A DNA stretch of 64,000 bases from Sphingobacterium deserti (GCF_000757725.1 NZ_JJMU01000053.1:147137-211136), one strand, 5' to 3'; positions 15,932 to 25,352 are shown, counted from the stretch's first letter. The notes: generated by a model not told the origin, from the sequence alone. Translations and numbers: made by a program.

Positions 15932-18400
15932 ATGTTATATAAACTATTAACCTCAAGTCGCTTCTTCATAGCGAATGTGCTTCTTTTTATTATCCCTATC
16001 GTAGGGTTGGCCCAAAACCGTGGCAAAATAGTCGGCGAAGTCTATACCGTCGATGGGAAACCGCTGGCATATGCCAGCATCAAACTAAAGGGGACGAATT
16101 ACGGGGCACGTGTGGATGAAAATGGGCATTTCGATATGCAAGCGCCCGATGGGCAATATGTGTTGATTGTGAGCTTTGCGAATTATACAATTGCCGAACA
16201 ATCGGTGCAGGTAAAAGCGACAGAAGTCTTGAAGGTACCCCGTATAATCGTGCAGTCTGCATCAAACCAACTGCGCGAGGTTGTCGTGTCTGATATACAG
16301 AAAAACAAGTTTGCACGTAGAGAAACAGATGATATTGCCCGGATGCCGCTGTCCAACATGGAGAATCCACAGGCTTATTCCGTCGTCACAAAAGACTTTA
16401 TGCAAGAGATTGCTGCAACGGATTATATCAGTGCGCTATCGCAAGTGCCGGGAGCCATTGTTACGAATGGCGTCAACGACAATGGTAATGGTATTAGCCT
16501 TCGGGAATTTTCAAATTCTGGAACTGGTAATTCCAATATGGTGCGTAATGGATTGCCAATTGATTCTAGAGCGGTCTCTGAAATCTTTAATCTGGAGAAG
16601 GTAGAAGTTATCAAAGGGCCGTCTGCAACGCTGTTTGGAGCGCAAGTTGCATCCTATGGTGGGGTTATCAACAATGTAACAAAAAGGCCGTTCGAATCTT
16701 TTAGGGGCGAGGTGAATTACACAACAGGTAGCTTTGGAATGAATAGGTTAACGGCCGATATCAATGCGCCATTAAACGAAGATCGGACTGCATTGGGCCG
16801 GTTTAATATCTTAGGAATGACCAATGATGGGTTTCAAAATGAAGGTAAAGTCACCGCTATGGGCTTTGCTACAAGTTTGGCTTTTAAAGCCGGTGAGAAG
16901 ACTACCGTACGGTTTGATGCTGATGTGTATAACACCTCAAAACCATTGGTAGCCCTTCTTCGGAATACATACAACCTAAGCTTTAAAGATTTTAAAGAAT
17001 ACGGTATGCCGCACGATCGTTCGTTGACGTCTAACGACGTCGCAACCAATAGAACTACGATTAATATTGGTGCGGAGATCGAACATCGCCTGTCTGAAAA
17101 TTGGACATCCCGTACTTCATATCTTTATAATAATAGTGGCGATCAAGGATCTGTTTTTATGGTGCCCATGGTGGTAGACGATGAGCGTATCGAAAGACGC
17201 TATCGCATATTTGATGATTACAATCTAAACTTTTCGGTAATCCAGCAAAACTTTAATGGTACGTATACAGTGGGTGGCCTTGAAAATAAGGTGTTGCTGG
17301 GACTGGATGCGACGATGTATACGGATAAAAACCTGTATATGGTGCCCTATTTCGCGATTTACGATACGGTGAGTGTAAAAGATCCATTTTGGAAACCATT
17401 GACACGGTCTGAAATTGAGAATTCTAGAGGTGAACGAAGCTTCGGTGACGGGGTTGACAATAGCAAGTACAGCGTTGTGAGTGCGTATTTCTCAAATGTT
17501 ACGAATATATCAGATCGCTTATTTGTTATGTTGAGCGGACGTCTTAATCGTTTCCAACAAGGGAACCGTACGTCCTACTCTCCCGGGCAGCCCATTGTCT
17601 TAAACGAACAAGGTGATATTGAGCAGAACGCGCAAGAACCTTCCTATAGTGAGCTAGAGGGTTCTAGTCAGGTTAATTTTTCGCCTAAGATTGGGTTGGT
17701 GTTCCAACCGATAAAAGATCAGGTTGCTGTATTCGCCAACTACATGAACGCATTTACAAATGTAGCCGCTTCGCAAGGACTTAGCGATCCCGGAAATTTG
17801 GATTCGGATGTCATTACTAAGCGCTGGAAGCCCGAGCAAGCCAATCAATTTGAGGTAGGCGCCAAATTTGATCTTTTCAACGGATTGTTAAGTTCTACGC
17901 TATCCTTTTATGACATCCGCGTCAAGGATCGGCTTCGGGAGGTCATCGATTTCGTATACACACAGGATGGAGCCTTTAGCTCTAAAGGTCTAGAAGTGGA
18001 TATTATAGCTAATCCAGCTCGCGGCTGGAATCTAATGGTTGGTTACGGGTACAACGACAACAAATTCGTTAAGAGTGAAGCATACTCCCAAGGCCTACGT
18101 GAAGCCTGGTCGCCTAAGCACGTTGCCAATTTTTGGACATCTTATAAATTCCTGGACAATGTCGTCAAAGGGTTGGGCTTCGGCGCGGGGATGAATTATA
18201 CGAGCAGTGCACTAATGGACTTTGAAGACGATTTTACGATCCCTTCGTATACGGTATTCCATGCTACTGCCTTCTATGACCAGCCTAAATACAGGGTTGG
18301 TTTGAAACTCAACAATATTGGCAACCTGCAGTATTGGGATGTATTCGGTAGGCCACAGAAACCCTTTGAATGTTTAGCAAATCTTTCTTTTAAGTTTTAG
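15932..18400 (+). CDS. TonB-dependent siderophore receptor
   Basis: 822 residues. A signal peptide (to about residue 27, LAQ) is followed by a carboxypeptidase-regulatory-like domain (GKIVGEVYTVDGKPLAYASI to about 110), a plug (about 130-250: GNGISLREFSNSG, VEVIKGPSATLFGAQ) and a 22-strand barrel. The barrel ends NIGNLQYWDVFGRPQKPFE and a terminal aromatic residue, typical of the FhuA/ferrichrome-type siderophore receptors. It imports a ferric siderophore through the outer membrane with TonB-ExbBD. The divergent AraC gene and the downstream PepSY gene support this. No siderophore biosynthesis genes are present, so it may take up foreign siderophores. Confidence 0.93.
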   Translation: MLYKLLTSSRFFIANVLLFIIPIVGLAQNRGKIVGEVYTVDGKPLAYASIKLKGTNYGARVDENGHFDMQAPDGQYVLIVSFANYTIAEQSVQVKATEVLKVPRIIVQSASNQLREVVVSDIQKNKFARRETDDIARMPLSNMENPQAYSVVTKDFMQEIAATDYISALSQVPGAIVTNGVNDNGNGISLREFSNSGTGNSNMVRNGLPIDSRAVSEIFNLEKVEVIKGPSATLFGAQVASYGGVINNVTKRPFESFRGEVNYTTGSFGMNRLTADINAPLNEDRTALGRFNILGMTNDGFQNEGKVTAMGFATSLAFKAGEKTTVRFDADVYNTSKPLVALLRNTYNLSFKDFKEYGMPHDRSLTSNDVATNRTTINIGAEIEHRLSENWTSRTSYLYNNSGDQGSVFMVPMVVDDERIERRYRIFDDYNLNFSVIQQNFNGTYTVGGLENKVLLGLDATMYTDKNLYMVPYFAIYDTVSVKDPFWKPLTRSEIENSRGERSFGDGVDNSKYSVVSAYFSNVTNISDRLFVMLSGRLNRFQQGNRTSYSPGQPIVLNEQGDIEQNAQEPSYSELEGSSQVNFSPKIGLVFQPIKDQVAVFANYMNAFTNVAASQGLSDPGNLDSDVITKRWKPEQANQFEVGAKFDLFNGLLSSTLSFYDIRVKDRLREVIDFVYTQDGAFSSKGLEVDIIANPARGWNLMVGYGYNDNKFVKSEAYSQGLREAWSPKHVANFWTSYKFLDNVVKGLGFGAGMNYTSSALMDFEDDFTIPSYTVFHATAFYDQPKYRVGLKLNNIGNLQYWDVFGRPQKPFECLANLSFKF

Positions 18401-18416
18401 TTGTGCTTACTCATAT

Positions 18417-18474
18417 GCCCTATTGATAATTGCGCTATACCTAGGAGGTTGTAGACAATAGATATAGGGCTTTT
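18417..18474 (+). terminator. Weak terminator or attenuator after the siderophore receptor
   Basis: GCCCTAT (18417-18423) can pair with ATAGGGC (18464-18470), followed by TTTT. The loop of about 40 bases is long, so it may only reduce read-through into the PepSY gene. Confidence 0.3.
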
Positions 18475-18493
18475 GCAAAGAATTACATTATTT

Positions 18494-19690
18494 ATGGCTT
18501 ATCAACCTAAGAATATTCCTAAAGCAGCTTCTCCACAGGGTAGCCCTATAAAGAAGCGCGAAAAGAGTTGTTTTTCCCGATTTAATGCTTGGCTTCATCT
18601 TTGGCCAAGTATTATCTCGGGAGTTATTATAGTGTTCGTCTGTTTTACTGGGACGCTGATCGTTTATTGTGACGAAATTCTGGAGTGGAGTGCTGGTGAT
18701 GCCCGCTATGTAGCGGAGAATGGAAAAATGCTGCCTGCGGATGAATTAATTGCTGCTATAAAAAAAGTGGATTCTCATTTGCAGCTTTCCGAATTCGTCT
18801 ATTTTAACGATCCGCATCGTAGTCTAAGAGTTCGGGCCTTTCACGATCAGACGGACCAGCTCACCTTTGTCTATGTAAACCCTTACACCGCAGACGTATT
18901 AAAGATCGATCCTTCGGCGCATTTTTTCTATGTTTCTGCACACCTGCATGCCGCTTTGCTGGGTGGGCCTGCGGGCGGTTGGATTGTACTTATCTCTACA
19001 CTTATTTTTTTTGTGAGTTGCGTTACAGGATTAGTTCTTTGGTGGCCTAAACGTTGGACCAAAAAAACAATTCAAGATAGTTTCACCGTCAAATGGAAAG
19101 CTCGATTCAAACGTGTGAACTATGATTTGCACAATGTATATGGTTTCTATTCCTTACTGCTGTGCTTCATCTTGAGTCTCACGGGTATTGTACTATTCTT
19201 CCATTCGTTGGGCGATATGATTAATACCGCATTTGGTGGTGGGCATGAACATATCGAAGAGGTTGTTGGAAAAGTGAAATCGGATGCCGTTTCTGTAGAC
19301 ATAAGCCAGCTGGCACAGCAGGCTTTAAGAGAACATCCTGAACAAGAGAGTGCGTCAATCTGGCTTTACAATTTGGAGGAGACTGGCGTTTACGTATTTC
19401 GTTTGGGTGTTAACGGACTGAAAAGTACGGAGCACCTGCAGTTGGTTGTATATGATCGGTATACTAGGCAGTCTCAAATAGTACCACAAGCGCAAGTGAT
19501 CCATGAACAAGTGGAAAACACGATTTGGCAACTCCATATGGGGCAGTGGTGGGGGCAATTTGGTAAACTTTCGACTTTCCTCGCCGGGCTGGTTGCCACA
19601 TCACTGCCCATTACCGGTTTTTTGATCTGGTGGGGGCGCCGTAAAAAGAGCAAAAAAAAGAAAACAAAACTTACGATAGTAAAAACTTAA
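18494..19690 (+). CDS. PepSY-associated membrane protein (iron-uptake type)
   Basis: 398 residues. Four membrane spans are visible (about 38-60, 158-182, 210-232, 350-375), with a large periplasmic part holding a PepSY-like segment between spans 1 and 2 (HFFYVSAHLHAALLGGPAGG lies before span 2). The arginine/lysine-rich N-terminus and basic C-terminal tail are cytosolic. Conserved histidines (HLHAALL, NYDLHNVYGF, WQLHMGQWWG) could bind haem or metal, as proposed for ferric-siderophore reductases of this family. The frame opens at a TTG at 18473; the ATG at 18494 is preferred. It lies between two outer-membrane proteins and probably reduces or releases iron after uptake (inference). Confidence 0.88.
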   Translation: MAYQPKNIPKAASPQGSPIKKREKSCFSRFNAWLHLWPSIISGVIIVFVCFTGTLIVYCDEILEWSAGDARYVAENGKMLPADELIAAIKKVDSHLQLSEFVYFNDPHRSLRVRAFHDQTDQLTFVYVNPYTADVLKIDPSAHFFYVSAHLHAALLGGPAGGWIVLISTLIFFVSCVTGLVLWWPKRWTKKTIQDSFTVKWKARFKRVNYDLHNVYGFYSLLLCFILSLTGIVLFFHSLGDMINTAFGGGHEHIEEVVGKVKSDAVSVDISQLAQQALREHPEQESASIWLYNLEETGVYVFRLGVNGLKSTEHLQLVVYDRYTRQSQIVPQAQVIHEQVENTIWQLHMGQWWGQFGKLSTFLAGLVATSLPITGFLIWWGRRKKSKKKKTKLTIVKT

Positions 19691-19695
19691 TATTT

Positions 19696-22119
19696 ATGCT
19701 AATTGAAAGACCCGGGCTTTGCTCGATATGCATTACTTTTTTGATACTAATTTTTTCCACAGCTGCTGGCCATGCACAAACAAAAATACGAGGTTCGGTA
19801 GTCAATGCTGCCGACCATCAAGGCATTCCTCAAGCCAACGTTACCCTAACCTCGTCATCGGGCCACTATACTACTTACACGAATGATGAGGGTGTCTTTC
19901 AGCAGGTGCTTCCAGCAGGAAGCTACCAGCTGGAGGTGCATCATGTGGGATATCAGCTATATGCTGGAAACCTTGATGTCAAGGCTGGAGAGGGCATGCT
20001 CGTGGATACGATCATGCTGCAGGGGGTACCGCAGCAACTGGATGAAGTTACCGTGGAGGGCAAGCGCCGCCTCATCGAGCAAAAGAGCGACCGTATGGTT
20101 ATTCACGTGGAAAATAGCATATTGGCCAGTGGCATGACGGCATTGGAATTGTTACAGCGGGCACCATCAGTAAAAGTGGATGAGGATGGGAATATTAACA
20201 TGCGCGGGAAATCGGATATTGGTGTTCTGCTCAACGGTAAGCTCTCGTATTTGTCACCCAAAGAGTTAGCCAATGTTTTGAAAGGCACTTCATCTGAATC
20301 CATAAAAAGTATTGAGCTTATCACGAACCCGTCAGCAAAGTTTGATGCACGTGGCGTAGGTGGGTTAATCAATATTGTTATGAAAGATCCGGCATCTACT
20401 CCATTTTCTGGAAGTGCACAGATTTTTGGCGGTGGCGGGAGGAAAGCCCGTTATGGCGCCGGTGCAAATTTCCAAGGTCAGGTCGGTCAGTGGCGCTGGC
20501 AGGGGAGTTTCGAACATGCTTCCCGAGACGAAGAAGAATACCGCAACTTTGATCGATTTTATATGGATGAAAATAACAGTTATGCTGGAAAATCCCTTCA
20601 ATATTCCAAGACCGATGAGCCACTTACAACCCAGCAGGGTAGCGTAGGACTTGAATACGCGCCCAGCGCTTCTATGAATTTAGGACTGCTGTATACCGGA
20701 AACTTTGGGAATTATCGAAGCTTCAGCAATGGTTACAATGATTTGTACCGGACCGAAAACGAAAGGTTGACACATACTTTAACAGAAAACAGCAACGATA
20801 GTCGGTGGCAAGCACACAATGTGGGGTTTAGCTACATGCAGAAGATCGATGAAAAGAAGCAATTGACGGCTGATTGGGATATCCTGTATTCTCGGTTTGA
20901 CGCTGATCAGGTACTTCGATCTACCATACAGCAGATTGGTCAATCAGCTGCTTATCTTTCTGCCCGACAAATTGCAACGCCTTCCACGACTCGCTTGCAA
21001 GTCGCTAAAATAGACTATCAGCAGCAGGTAAGCGATGCGCTGACCGCCGAACTTGGCTGGAAAAGCAGTTGGATGCAGTCTGACAACAGCAGCTTATCGG
21101 ATACCTTACGCAGTGAGGTATGGATTTATGATCCGCAAAATAGCAATCATTTTATGTATAAGGAGCAAATTCACGCGGCTTATATGAATGTTAACTTTAA
21201 TCTTGATAAATGGGGACTTATTGCAGGTTTGCGAGCAGAACGCACGCAGTCTAGTGGAGAGCTGATAAATGAAAGTACTGCATTCGACAGGCAGTATACC
21301 CAGCTTTTTCCGAGTGTTTCCGTGCGGTACCAACCCAGCAACAATCACCAATTGCAGCTTTCTTACAGCCGTAGGATTAATCGGCCTGATTACGAAGATC
21401 TCAATCCTTTCCGGTATTATATTGATGCATACGTTTTTTGGGAGGGGAATCCTTATTTACAACCGGAGTTAGCCAATGCATACGAATTGAATTACACGTT
21501 TTATAAAAACTTACATCTTTCGTTCTACTATACTGCGGTAAGTAACGTGATGACATCCGTCTTGATCCAATCTCCTGATCAAAACAGAACGATTCGTAGT
21601 ATACACAATATCGCAGGCTTTCAAAACTATGGCCTTAATGCAAACTATTCCTTTTCGCCATTTACATTTTGGTCATCACAATGGAATGTCAATACGTTTG
21701 AGAACCGGTTCTTTGGCAGTTTCCGCGACGAACGCATCTACAATAAGCTTTGGTCTTATAGCCTACAAACCACAAACACCTATCGGCTGCCAAAAAAATG
21801 GTCGGCGGAATGGACAGCCGCCTATCAAAGTCCGCAAAGCGATGGCGTTTTCCGACAAAAAGCGACTGGCTATGTCTCTCTGGGATTGATGAAAAAAATG
21901 TTTGAAGAGAAATTAAACTTTAAGCTTGCTGTGGATGATCTTTTTAAAACTAATCGGTATTATACGACATCTAACGCAGGTAATGTATTTATGGACCAAC
22001 GAATTAATTTAGACAGTCGGATTTGGCGAGTCAGCCTAGGCTACAGCTTCGGGAAATCCGCCGAAGCGAATAGTAAAAAGCAATCCAACCAAGAGCAGGA
22101 GCGCGTGAGAGGTTTGTAG
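19696..22119 (+). CDS. Outer-membrane beta-barrel family protein (TonB-receptor-like)
   Basis: 807 residues. A signal peptide (to about 28, HAQ) precedes a carboxypeptidase-regulatory-like domain (IRGSVVNAADHQGIPQANV to about 110), a plug-like domain (MTALELLQRAPSVKVDEDGN, GVLLNGKLSYLSPKELANVL, ELITNPSAKFDARGVGGLIN) and a large barrel of the OMP_b-brl_3 type. Although built like a TonB-dependent receptor, this group lacks an obvious TonB box. It starts 5 bp after the PepSY gene, so both are transcribed together, and the C-terminus is Q/K-rich (KQSNQEQERVRG). It probably belongs to the iron-uptake unit; the ligand is unknown. Confidence 0.88.
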   Translation: MLIERPGLCSICITFLILIFSTAAGHAQTKIRGSVVNAADHQGIPQANVTLTSSSGHYTTYTNDEGVFQQVLPAGSYQLEVHHVGYQLYAGNLDVKAGEGMLVDTIMLQGVPQQLDEVTVEGKRRLIEQKSDRMVIHVENSILASGMTALELLQRAPSVKVDEDGNINMRGKSDIGVLLNGKLSYLSPKELANVLKGTSSESIKSIELITNPSAKFDARGVGGLINIVMKDPASTPFSGSAQIFGGGGRKARYGAGANFQGQVGQWRWQGSFEHASRDEEEYRNFDRFYMDENNSYAGKSLQYSKTDEPLTTQQGSVGLEYAPSASMNLGLLYTGNFGNYRSFSNGYNDLYRTENERLTHTLTENSNDSRWQAHNVGFSYMQKIDEKKQLTADWDILYSRFDADQVLRSTIQQIGQSAAYLSARQIATPSTTRLQVAKIDYQQQVSDALTAELGWKSSWMQSDNSSLSDTLRSEVWIYDPQNSNHFMYKEQIHAAYMNVNFNLDKWGLIAGLRAERTQSSGELINESTAFDRQYTQLFPSVSVRYQPSNNHQLQLSYSRRINRPDYEDLNPFRYYIDAYVFWEGNPYLQPELANAYELNYTFYKNLHLSFYYTAVSNVMTSVLIQSPDQNRTIRSIHNIAGFQNYGLNANYSFSPFTFWSSQWNVNTFENRFFGSFRDERIYNKLWSYSLQTTNTYRLPKKWSAEWTAAYQSPQSDGVFRQKATGYVSLGLMKKMFEEKLNFKLAVDDLFKTNRYYTTSNAGNVFMDQRINLDSRIWRVSLGYSFGKSAEANSKKQSNQEQERVRGL

Positions 22120-22180
22120 TGTGGCTGCTGTTGGTGGCCATGGGCCGCTATTTGAGGAATTTGCCCGACACACATCCCTT

Positions 22181-22323
22181 CCGCCGCATGCCGCGGCAAG
22201 GCACTACTTTTGAAGACCAAAAGTAGCAAAAGTCCGTCGCTTATTTTTGTTGCATCCCTGTTGGATAGTGCGAAGACAAAAGTGTACAGTCGCAACAAAA
22301 CCGAGGCGACATTTCGTTTAATT
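22181..22323. repeat. 143-bp structured intergenic repeat, copy 1
   Basis: It starts CCGCCGCATGCCGCGGCAAG and ends in ATTTCGTTTAAT. It is near-identical, and of the same length, to 55234-55376. Two nested foldings are visible: TACTTTTG...CAAAAGTA early in the unit, then GTCGC-x4-TTTTGTTGC pairing with GCAACAAAA-x-GCGAC over a larger loop. It sits between convergent genes. The spurious frame across it reads ALPRHAAEG on the minus strand. Confidence 0.85.
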
Positions 22324-22349
22324 AAGGGGTCGTGCGAATCATTTGTTTA

Positions 22350-22453
22350 TTCTATTATCTCCATACGCAAAATTGCCGCGTCGTCGTTCCTCCTGCTTCT
22401 CGGAATGGTGGGTATACTTACTATCTCATTACGCACTACGCAAATCTCAATAC
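22350..22453. repeat. Degenerate ACGCA-word and ATTGCCGCGTCGT-type intergenic repeat
   Basis: The stretch contains CATACGCAAAATTGCCGCGT, then TTCCTCCTGCTTC, then ATTACGCACTACGCAAAT and CAATACGCAAG. Close relatives occur at 48893-49140 (ATTGCCGCGTCATACTTCCT) and 55377-55645 (CACTACGCAATTC). It is non-coding. Confidence 0.5.
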
Positions 22454-22498
22454 GCAAGATTGACCCTTGCCGCTACTAGCGGTAAGGGTCAATCTTGC
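22454..22498. terminator. Strong bidirectional terminator hairpin
   Basis: A 22-bp arm GCAAGATTGACCCTTGCC... (22454-22475) pairs with 22477-22498 with one G:T exception and a one-base centre. It is followed by CTTTTTTAA on the plus strand. It separates the barrel-protein gene from the convergent YceI gene. Confidence 0.8.
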
Positions 22499-22522
22499 TT
22501 CTAGAAAGCTTTTTTAATTACA

Positions 22523-23047
22523 TCATGCCAGTACAAACTGAACATCCGCGTGAAATTTTACCTCCTCACTCACCATCACGCCACCAGTTTCTAGTGCCGC
22601 ATTCCAGGTAAGTCCGAAATCCTGGCGATTAATTTTGCCTGAAACCGTGTATCCCGCTTTTTGATTACCCCAAGGGTCTTTCGCTAATCCACCAAATTCA
22701 GCGGTGAAAACCGCTGGTTTCGTAACGCCTTTTATAGTCAAATCTCCCAGTAGGGTAAACTCATCCTGATCGATTTTTGTAATTTCCGTAGAGATGAACG
22801 TAATCTCCGGATAGGTTGAAGAATTAAAGAATTCGTCACTTTTTAAATGCTGATCACGCGGCTCGTTTTTCGTTGTTATCGAACTTGTTTTTATCTCGAC
22901 AGTCACCTGCGCCTGCGTCAAATCTGCTGAATCAGCCTCCACCGTAACATTAAAGTCTTGAAACTGACCCTTCACATTGGAAATCATCAAATGTTTTACT
23001 TTAAATTCGAGTTCGCTATGTTCCTTGTCTAAATTCCACGTTGCCAT
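22523..23047 (-). CDS. YceI family lipocalin-like protein
   Basis: 174 residues, spanning the full YceI beta-barrel: WNLDKEHSELEFKVKHLMIS, VKGQFQDFNVTV, SEFTLLGDLTIKGVT-type strands (actual text EFTLLGDLTIKGVTKPA), and GKINRQDFGLTWN. YceI proteins bind long-chain isoprenoids or fatty amides in a hydrophobic tunnel. Unlike E. coli YceI there is no signal peptide, so this copy is cytosolic. It stands alone, with terminator hairpins on its 3' side. Confidence 0.92.
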   Translation of the reverse strand: MATWNLDKEHSELEFKVKHLMISNVKGQFQDFNVTVEADSADLTQAQVTVEIKTSSITTKNEPRDQHLKSDEFFNSSTYPEITFISTEITKIDQDEFTLLGDLTIKGVTKPAVFTAEFGGLAKDPWGNQKAGYTVSGKINRQDFGLTWNAALETGGVMVSEEVKFHADVQFVLA

Positions 23048-23290
23048 ATGTTGTAATCTTTTTTGCTTATTTAAATGATTAAAAAATGAATTGATACGAT
23101 GATGTATAATAGTATAACAATCATATCATGCACCTTTGTTTTAGCTAATATAATATTCTGCTTAGTAAATAAACGTTATACCTTGTATTTTTTACGAGAC
23201 ATGACTTGTAGAAGACTGTCCATCAAGCAATGACGCTGATTGTTGATCTCGTTTTATTTTTTTTTTCGAAAAGTGGATACATTACGCGAT

Positions 23291-24568
23291 TTACAGGCTA
23301 GGTTTGTTGGCTATTTGGAGTTTTGCATTCATCAAGTCAAATGCATTGAGCGCTTGGTCAAGCTGTTCGATACTGTGTGTCGCCATCATAGACATGCGGA
23401 TGCGGGCATCTTTCTTTGCTACCGCCGGATACATGATGCAGTTGGTATAGATTCCCTTGTCGAATAAGATTCGGGTAGCTTTTGCGGTCAATGTAGGGTC
23501 TCCGATTTTTACCGGTATAACACCAGATTCGGTGTTTCCAATATTGAACCCCATACTTTTTAAACCCTGCTTATAATACGCTATATTTTTCCATAATTGG
23601 GCTTGCCACTGGGGTTCTTCATCGAGCAATGCCATTGCCTGAACGGCCGCCATAGCTTGCGAGGGCGGCATGCTGACAGAAAATAGGTGTTGGCGCGACT
23701 GAAATTTTAATAGCCTAATCAACTTCGGTTCCGCGACCACATATCCCCCCAGACTTCCGAATGTTTTGCTGAATACACCCGTAATGATGATGTCATCGTC
23801 TTTTAGTAACCCTTCTTTTTCCAATATTCCGCGACCGGTATCACCATGCACGCCCACACCGTGCGCGTCATCAATCAATAGGTAAGCACCATAACGTTTA
23901 ACGAGTTGTAGGATGTCTTTAATCTTGGCTATGTCTCCATCTTGAGAATAAACGCCATCTATAATTACTAATTTCGTGCGGTATTGATCTTGACAATGCT
24001 TAAGTATTTGCTCTAAATGCTCCATGTTGTTGTGCAGAAATGTTTTCACATTTGTCGTTAAGCAACCCTCGTAAATGCTTGCGTGCACAGCCATGTCTAA
24101 TATAGCAATATCCTCTTTTTTTAACAGCGCTTGTATGGTGGCGCTATTGGCGGTATAGCCTGTCGTGTATAGGATGGCATCTGTCTTCCCGAAGAATTGT
24201 GCGATTTTATTTTCCAAGAGCTGATGGTAACTGTAGTGTCCGCCAATAGCAGGAGAAGCGCCGGCGCCGGTTCCATACATAGACACTGCGTCTATAGCAG
24301 CTTGTTTCACTCGCGGATGTTGCGTAAAGCCGAGGTAATCATTAGAAACGAAATTTACATAGTTGCCGTCACTAACGCTGTTATTACCGTGTATAGTGAG
24401 CTCGTTTGCACATCCCGTTTGGTTTACCAAGCGGTAATTCAATCGTCCATTGTCGTCGAGATAATTTAAGAAATCATCAAAGGCTGTCGCCCGTTCGTGT
24501 ATCGCTACATTCGGAATGTTTTCAAAGTCCTTGAAAGTCAATTTTGGATAGGTGTTTTTGTCAATCAT
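23291..24568 (-). CDS. Alpha-oxoamine synthase family PLP enzyme (KAPA synthase / serine palmitoyltransferase-like)
   Basis: A 425-residue fold-type I PLP enzyme that condenses an amino acid with an acyl thioester. The PLP lysine lies in GVFSKTFGSLGGY, the aspartate in LLIDDAHGVGVHG, and the stacking histidine in MAVHASIYEG. SNDYLGFTQHP and YGTGAGASPAIGGHY are substrate-region blocks. An N-terminal extension of about 55 residues precedes the usual start. No biotin genes are nearby. Candidates are serine palmitoyltransferase (sphingobacteria make sphingolipids), 2-amino-3-ketobutyrate CoA ligase and KAPA synthase; sequence alone does not settle it. It is monocistronic. Confidence 0.85.
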   Translation of the reverse strand: MIDKNTYPKLTFKDFENIPNVAIHERATAFDDFLNYLDDNGRLNYRLVNQTGCANELTIHGNNSVSDGNYVNFVSNDYLGFTQHPRVKQAAIDAVSMYGTGAGASPAIGGHYSYHQLLENKIAQFFGKTDAILYTTGYTANSATIQALLKKEDIAILDMAVHASIYEGCLTTNVKTFLHNNMEHLEQILKHCQDQYRTKLVIIDGVYSQDGDIAKIKDILQLVKRYGAYLLIDDAHGVGVHGDTGRGILEKEGLLKDDDIIITGVFSKTFGSLGGYVVAEPKLIRLLKFQSRQHLFSVSMPPSQAMAAVQAMALLDEEPQWQAQLWKNIAYYKQGLKSMGFNIGNTESGVIPVKIGDPTLTAKATRILFDKGIYTNCIMYPAVAKKDARIRMSMMATHSIEQLDQALNAFDLMNAKLQIANKPSL

Positions 24569-24882
24569 GATTTATTGTTTTTAAAGGCGATGCGGTAAAA
24601 TTGTACAACAATTTAGAGTTATTTTTTTGATTTGCCAATCTGTCTCGGCAATATTACATGCCTGAAGATGTTGGACGAAGATGGCAAATGGAGCCAAACG
24701 AAGGCTGGTTTTTACTTCCGCACATTTTTTACGATTGCATAGCTTCTTGTCTTGGGCCAAAAAGCTTAAGTACACCGTTAAAGCTAACCATAAAAGATGA
24801 TGATATGGAAATATATTCCTGTCAAATATTTTGTGTGTATTCTAAAATATCCTATCATTGTATAGCTAAACCACGCTGCTTT
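24569..24882. other. Intergenic stretch, nothing convincing
   Basis: This is the 5' region of the PLP enzyme gene (minus) and of a possible small membrane protein (plus). Open frames on both strands here have poor composition (many Cys and His, no recognisable family) and I do not support them. No hairpin with a T-run is seen. Confidence 0.5.
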
Positions 24883-25062
24883 ATGAAACTTCAAATTCTT
24901 TTAACCACAATCTTTGTGCTATTGGTGCTCACTTGGAATGCAAACACAAACAGTGTACCTATACTTGGCACAGCTACCGCCTTATTAGGCGTCTCGTTGC
25001 TTTACGTTGTTCGTATCTTACGCAAGATGCAGACGCAAGCTAAGAACCAATCTTTCAAATAA
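24883..25062 (+). CDS. Putative small two-span membrane protein
   Basis: 59 residues starting MKLQILLTTIFVLLVLTWNA, with a second hydrophobic stretch TATALLGVSLLYVVRI and a basic tail (RKMQTQAKNQ). I do not recognise a family. The frame continues upstream to 24658, but that part looks non-coding, while the ATG at 24883 begins a clean hydrophobic helix. A weak hairpin with a T-run lies about 180 bp downstream. The call rests only on composition and could be wrong. Confidence 0.4.
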   Translation: MKLQILLTTIFVLLVLTWNANTNSVPILGTATALLGVSLLYVVRILRKMQTQAKNQSFK

Positions 25063-25239
25063 CAGACCGACTATTAAAAATATCTCTTTTACGTTGCAAT
25101 GCACGCAGGAGGTCGCCTATCAGTACTCAGCCTTCGCACCTGATGCAAAATAACACCCATCTCTAAAAAACTGTATACGAACAGATAGCCAGGGGCGCAT
25201 ATTAGTTAAAAAAAGTAAATTTATAATAAGAACGATTTA

Positions 25240-25272
25240 GCAAGTTACTCTATGAAGATAGCTTGCTTTTTT
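25240..25272 (+). terminator. Possible intrinsic terminator
   Basis: GCAAG (25240-25244) pairs with CTTGC (25262-25266), extended by a TA/TA step, and TTTTTT follows. The stem is short with a 17-base loop. Confidence 0.4.
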
Positions 25273-25352
25273 ATTGTTTAAACAACTGAAAATCAGTGCT
25301 TATGGTATAATAAGTTGATAATATAATACAATGTTGTTTGAAATGTGTTTGA

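Noticed and set aside
22041..22298. Open frame on the minus strand reading ALPRHAAEG
   Set aside because: It is a translation of the 143-bp intergenic repeat; the same spurious peptide is common in this phylum.
24658..24882. Upstream extension of the small membrane protein frame
   Set aside because: Composition is unlike coding sequence and no start context is seen; only the part from 24883 is kept, at low confidence.
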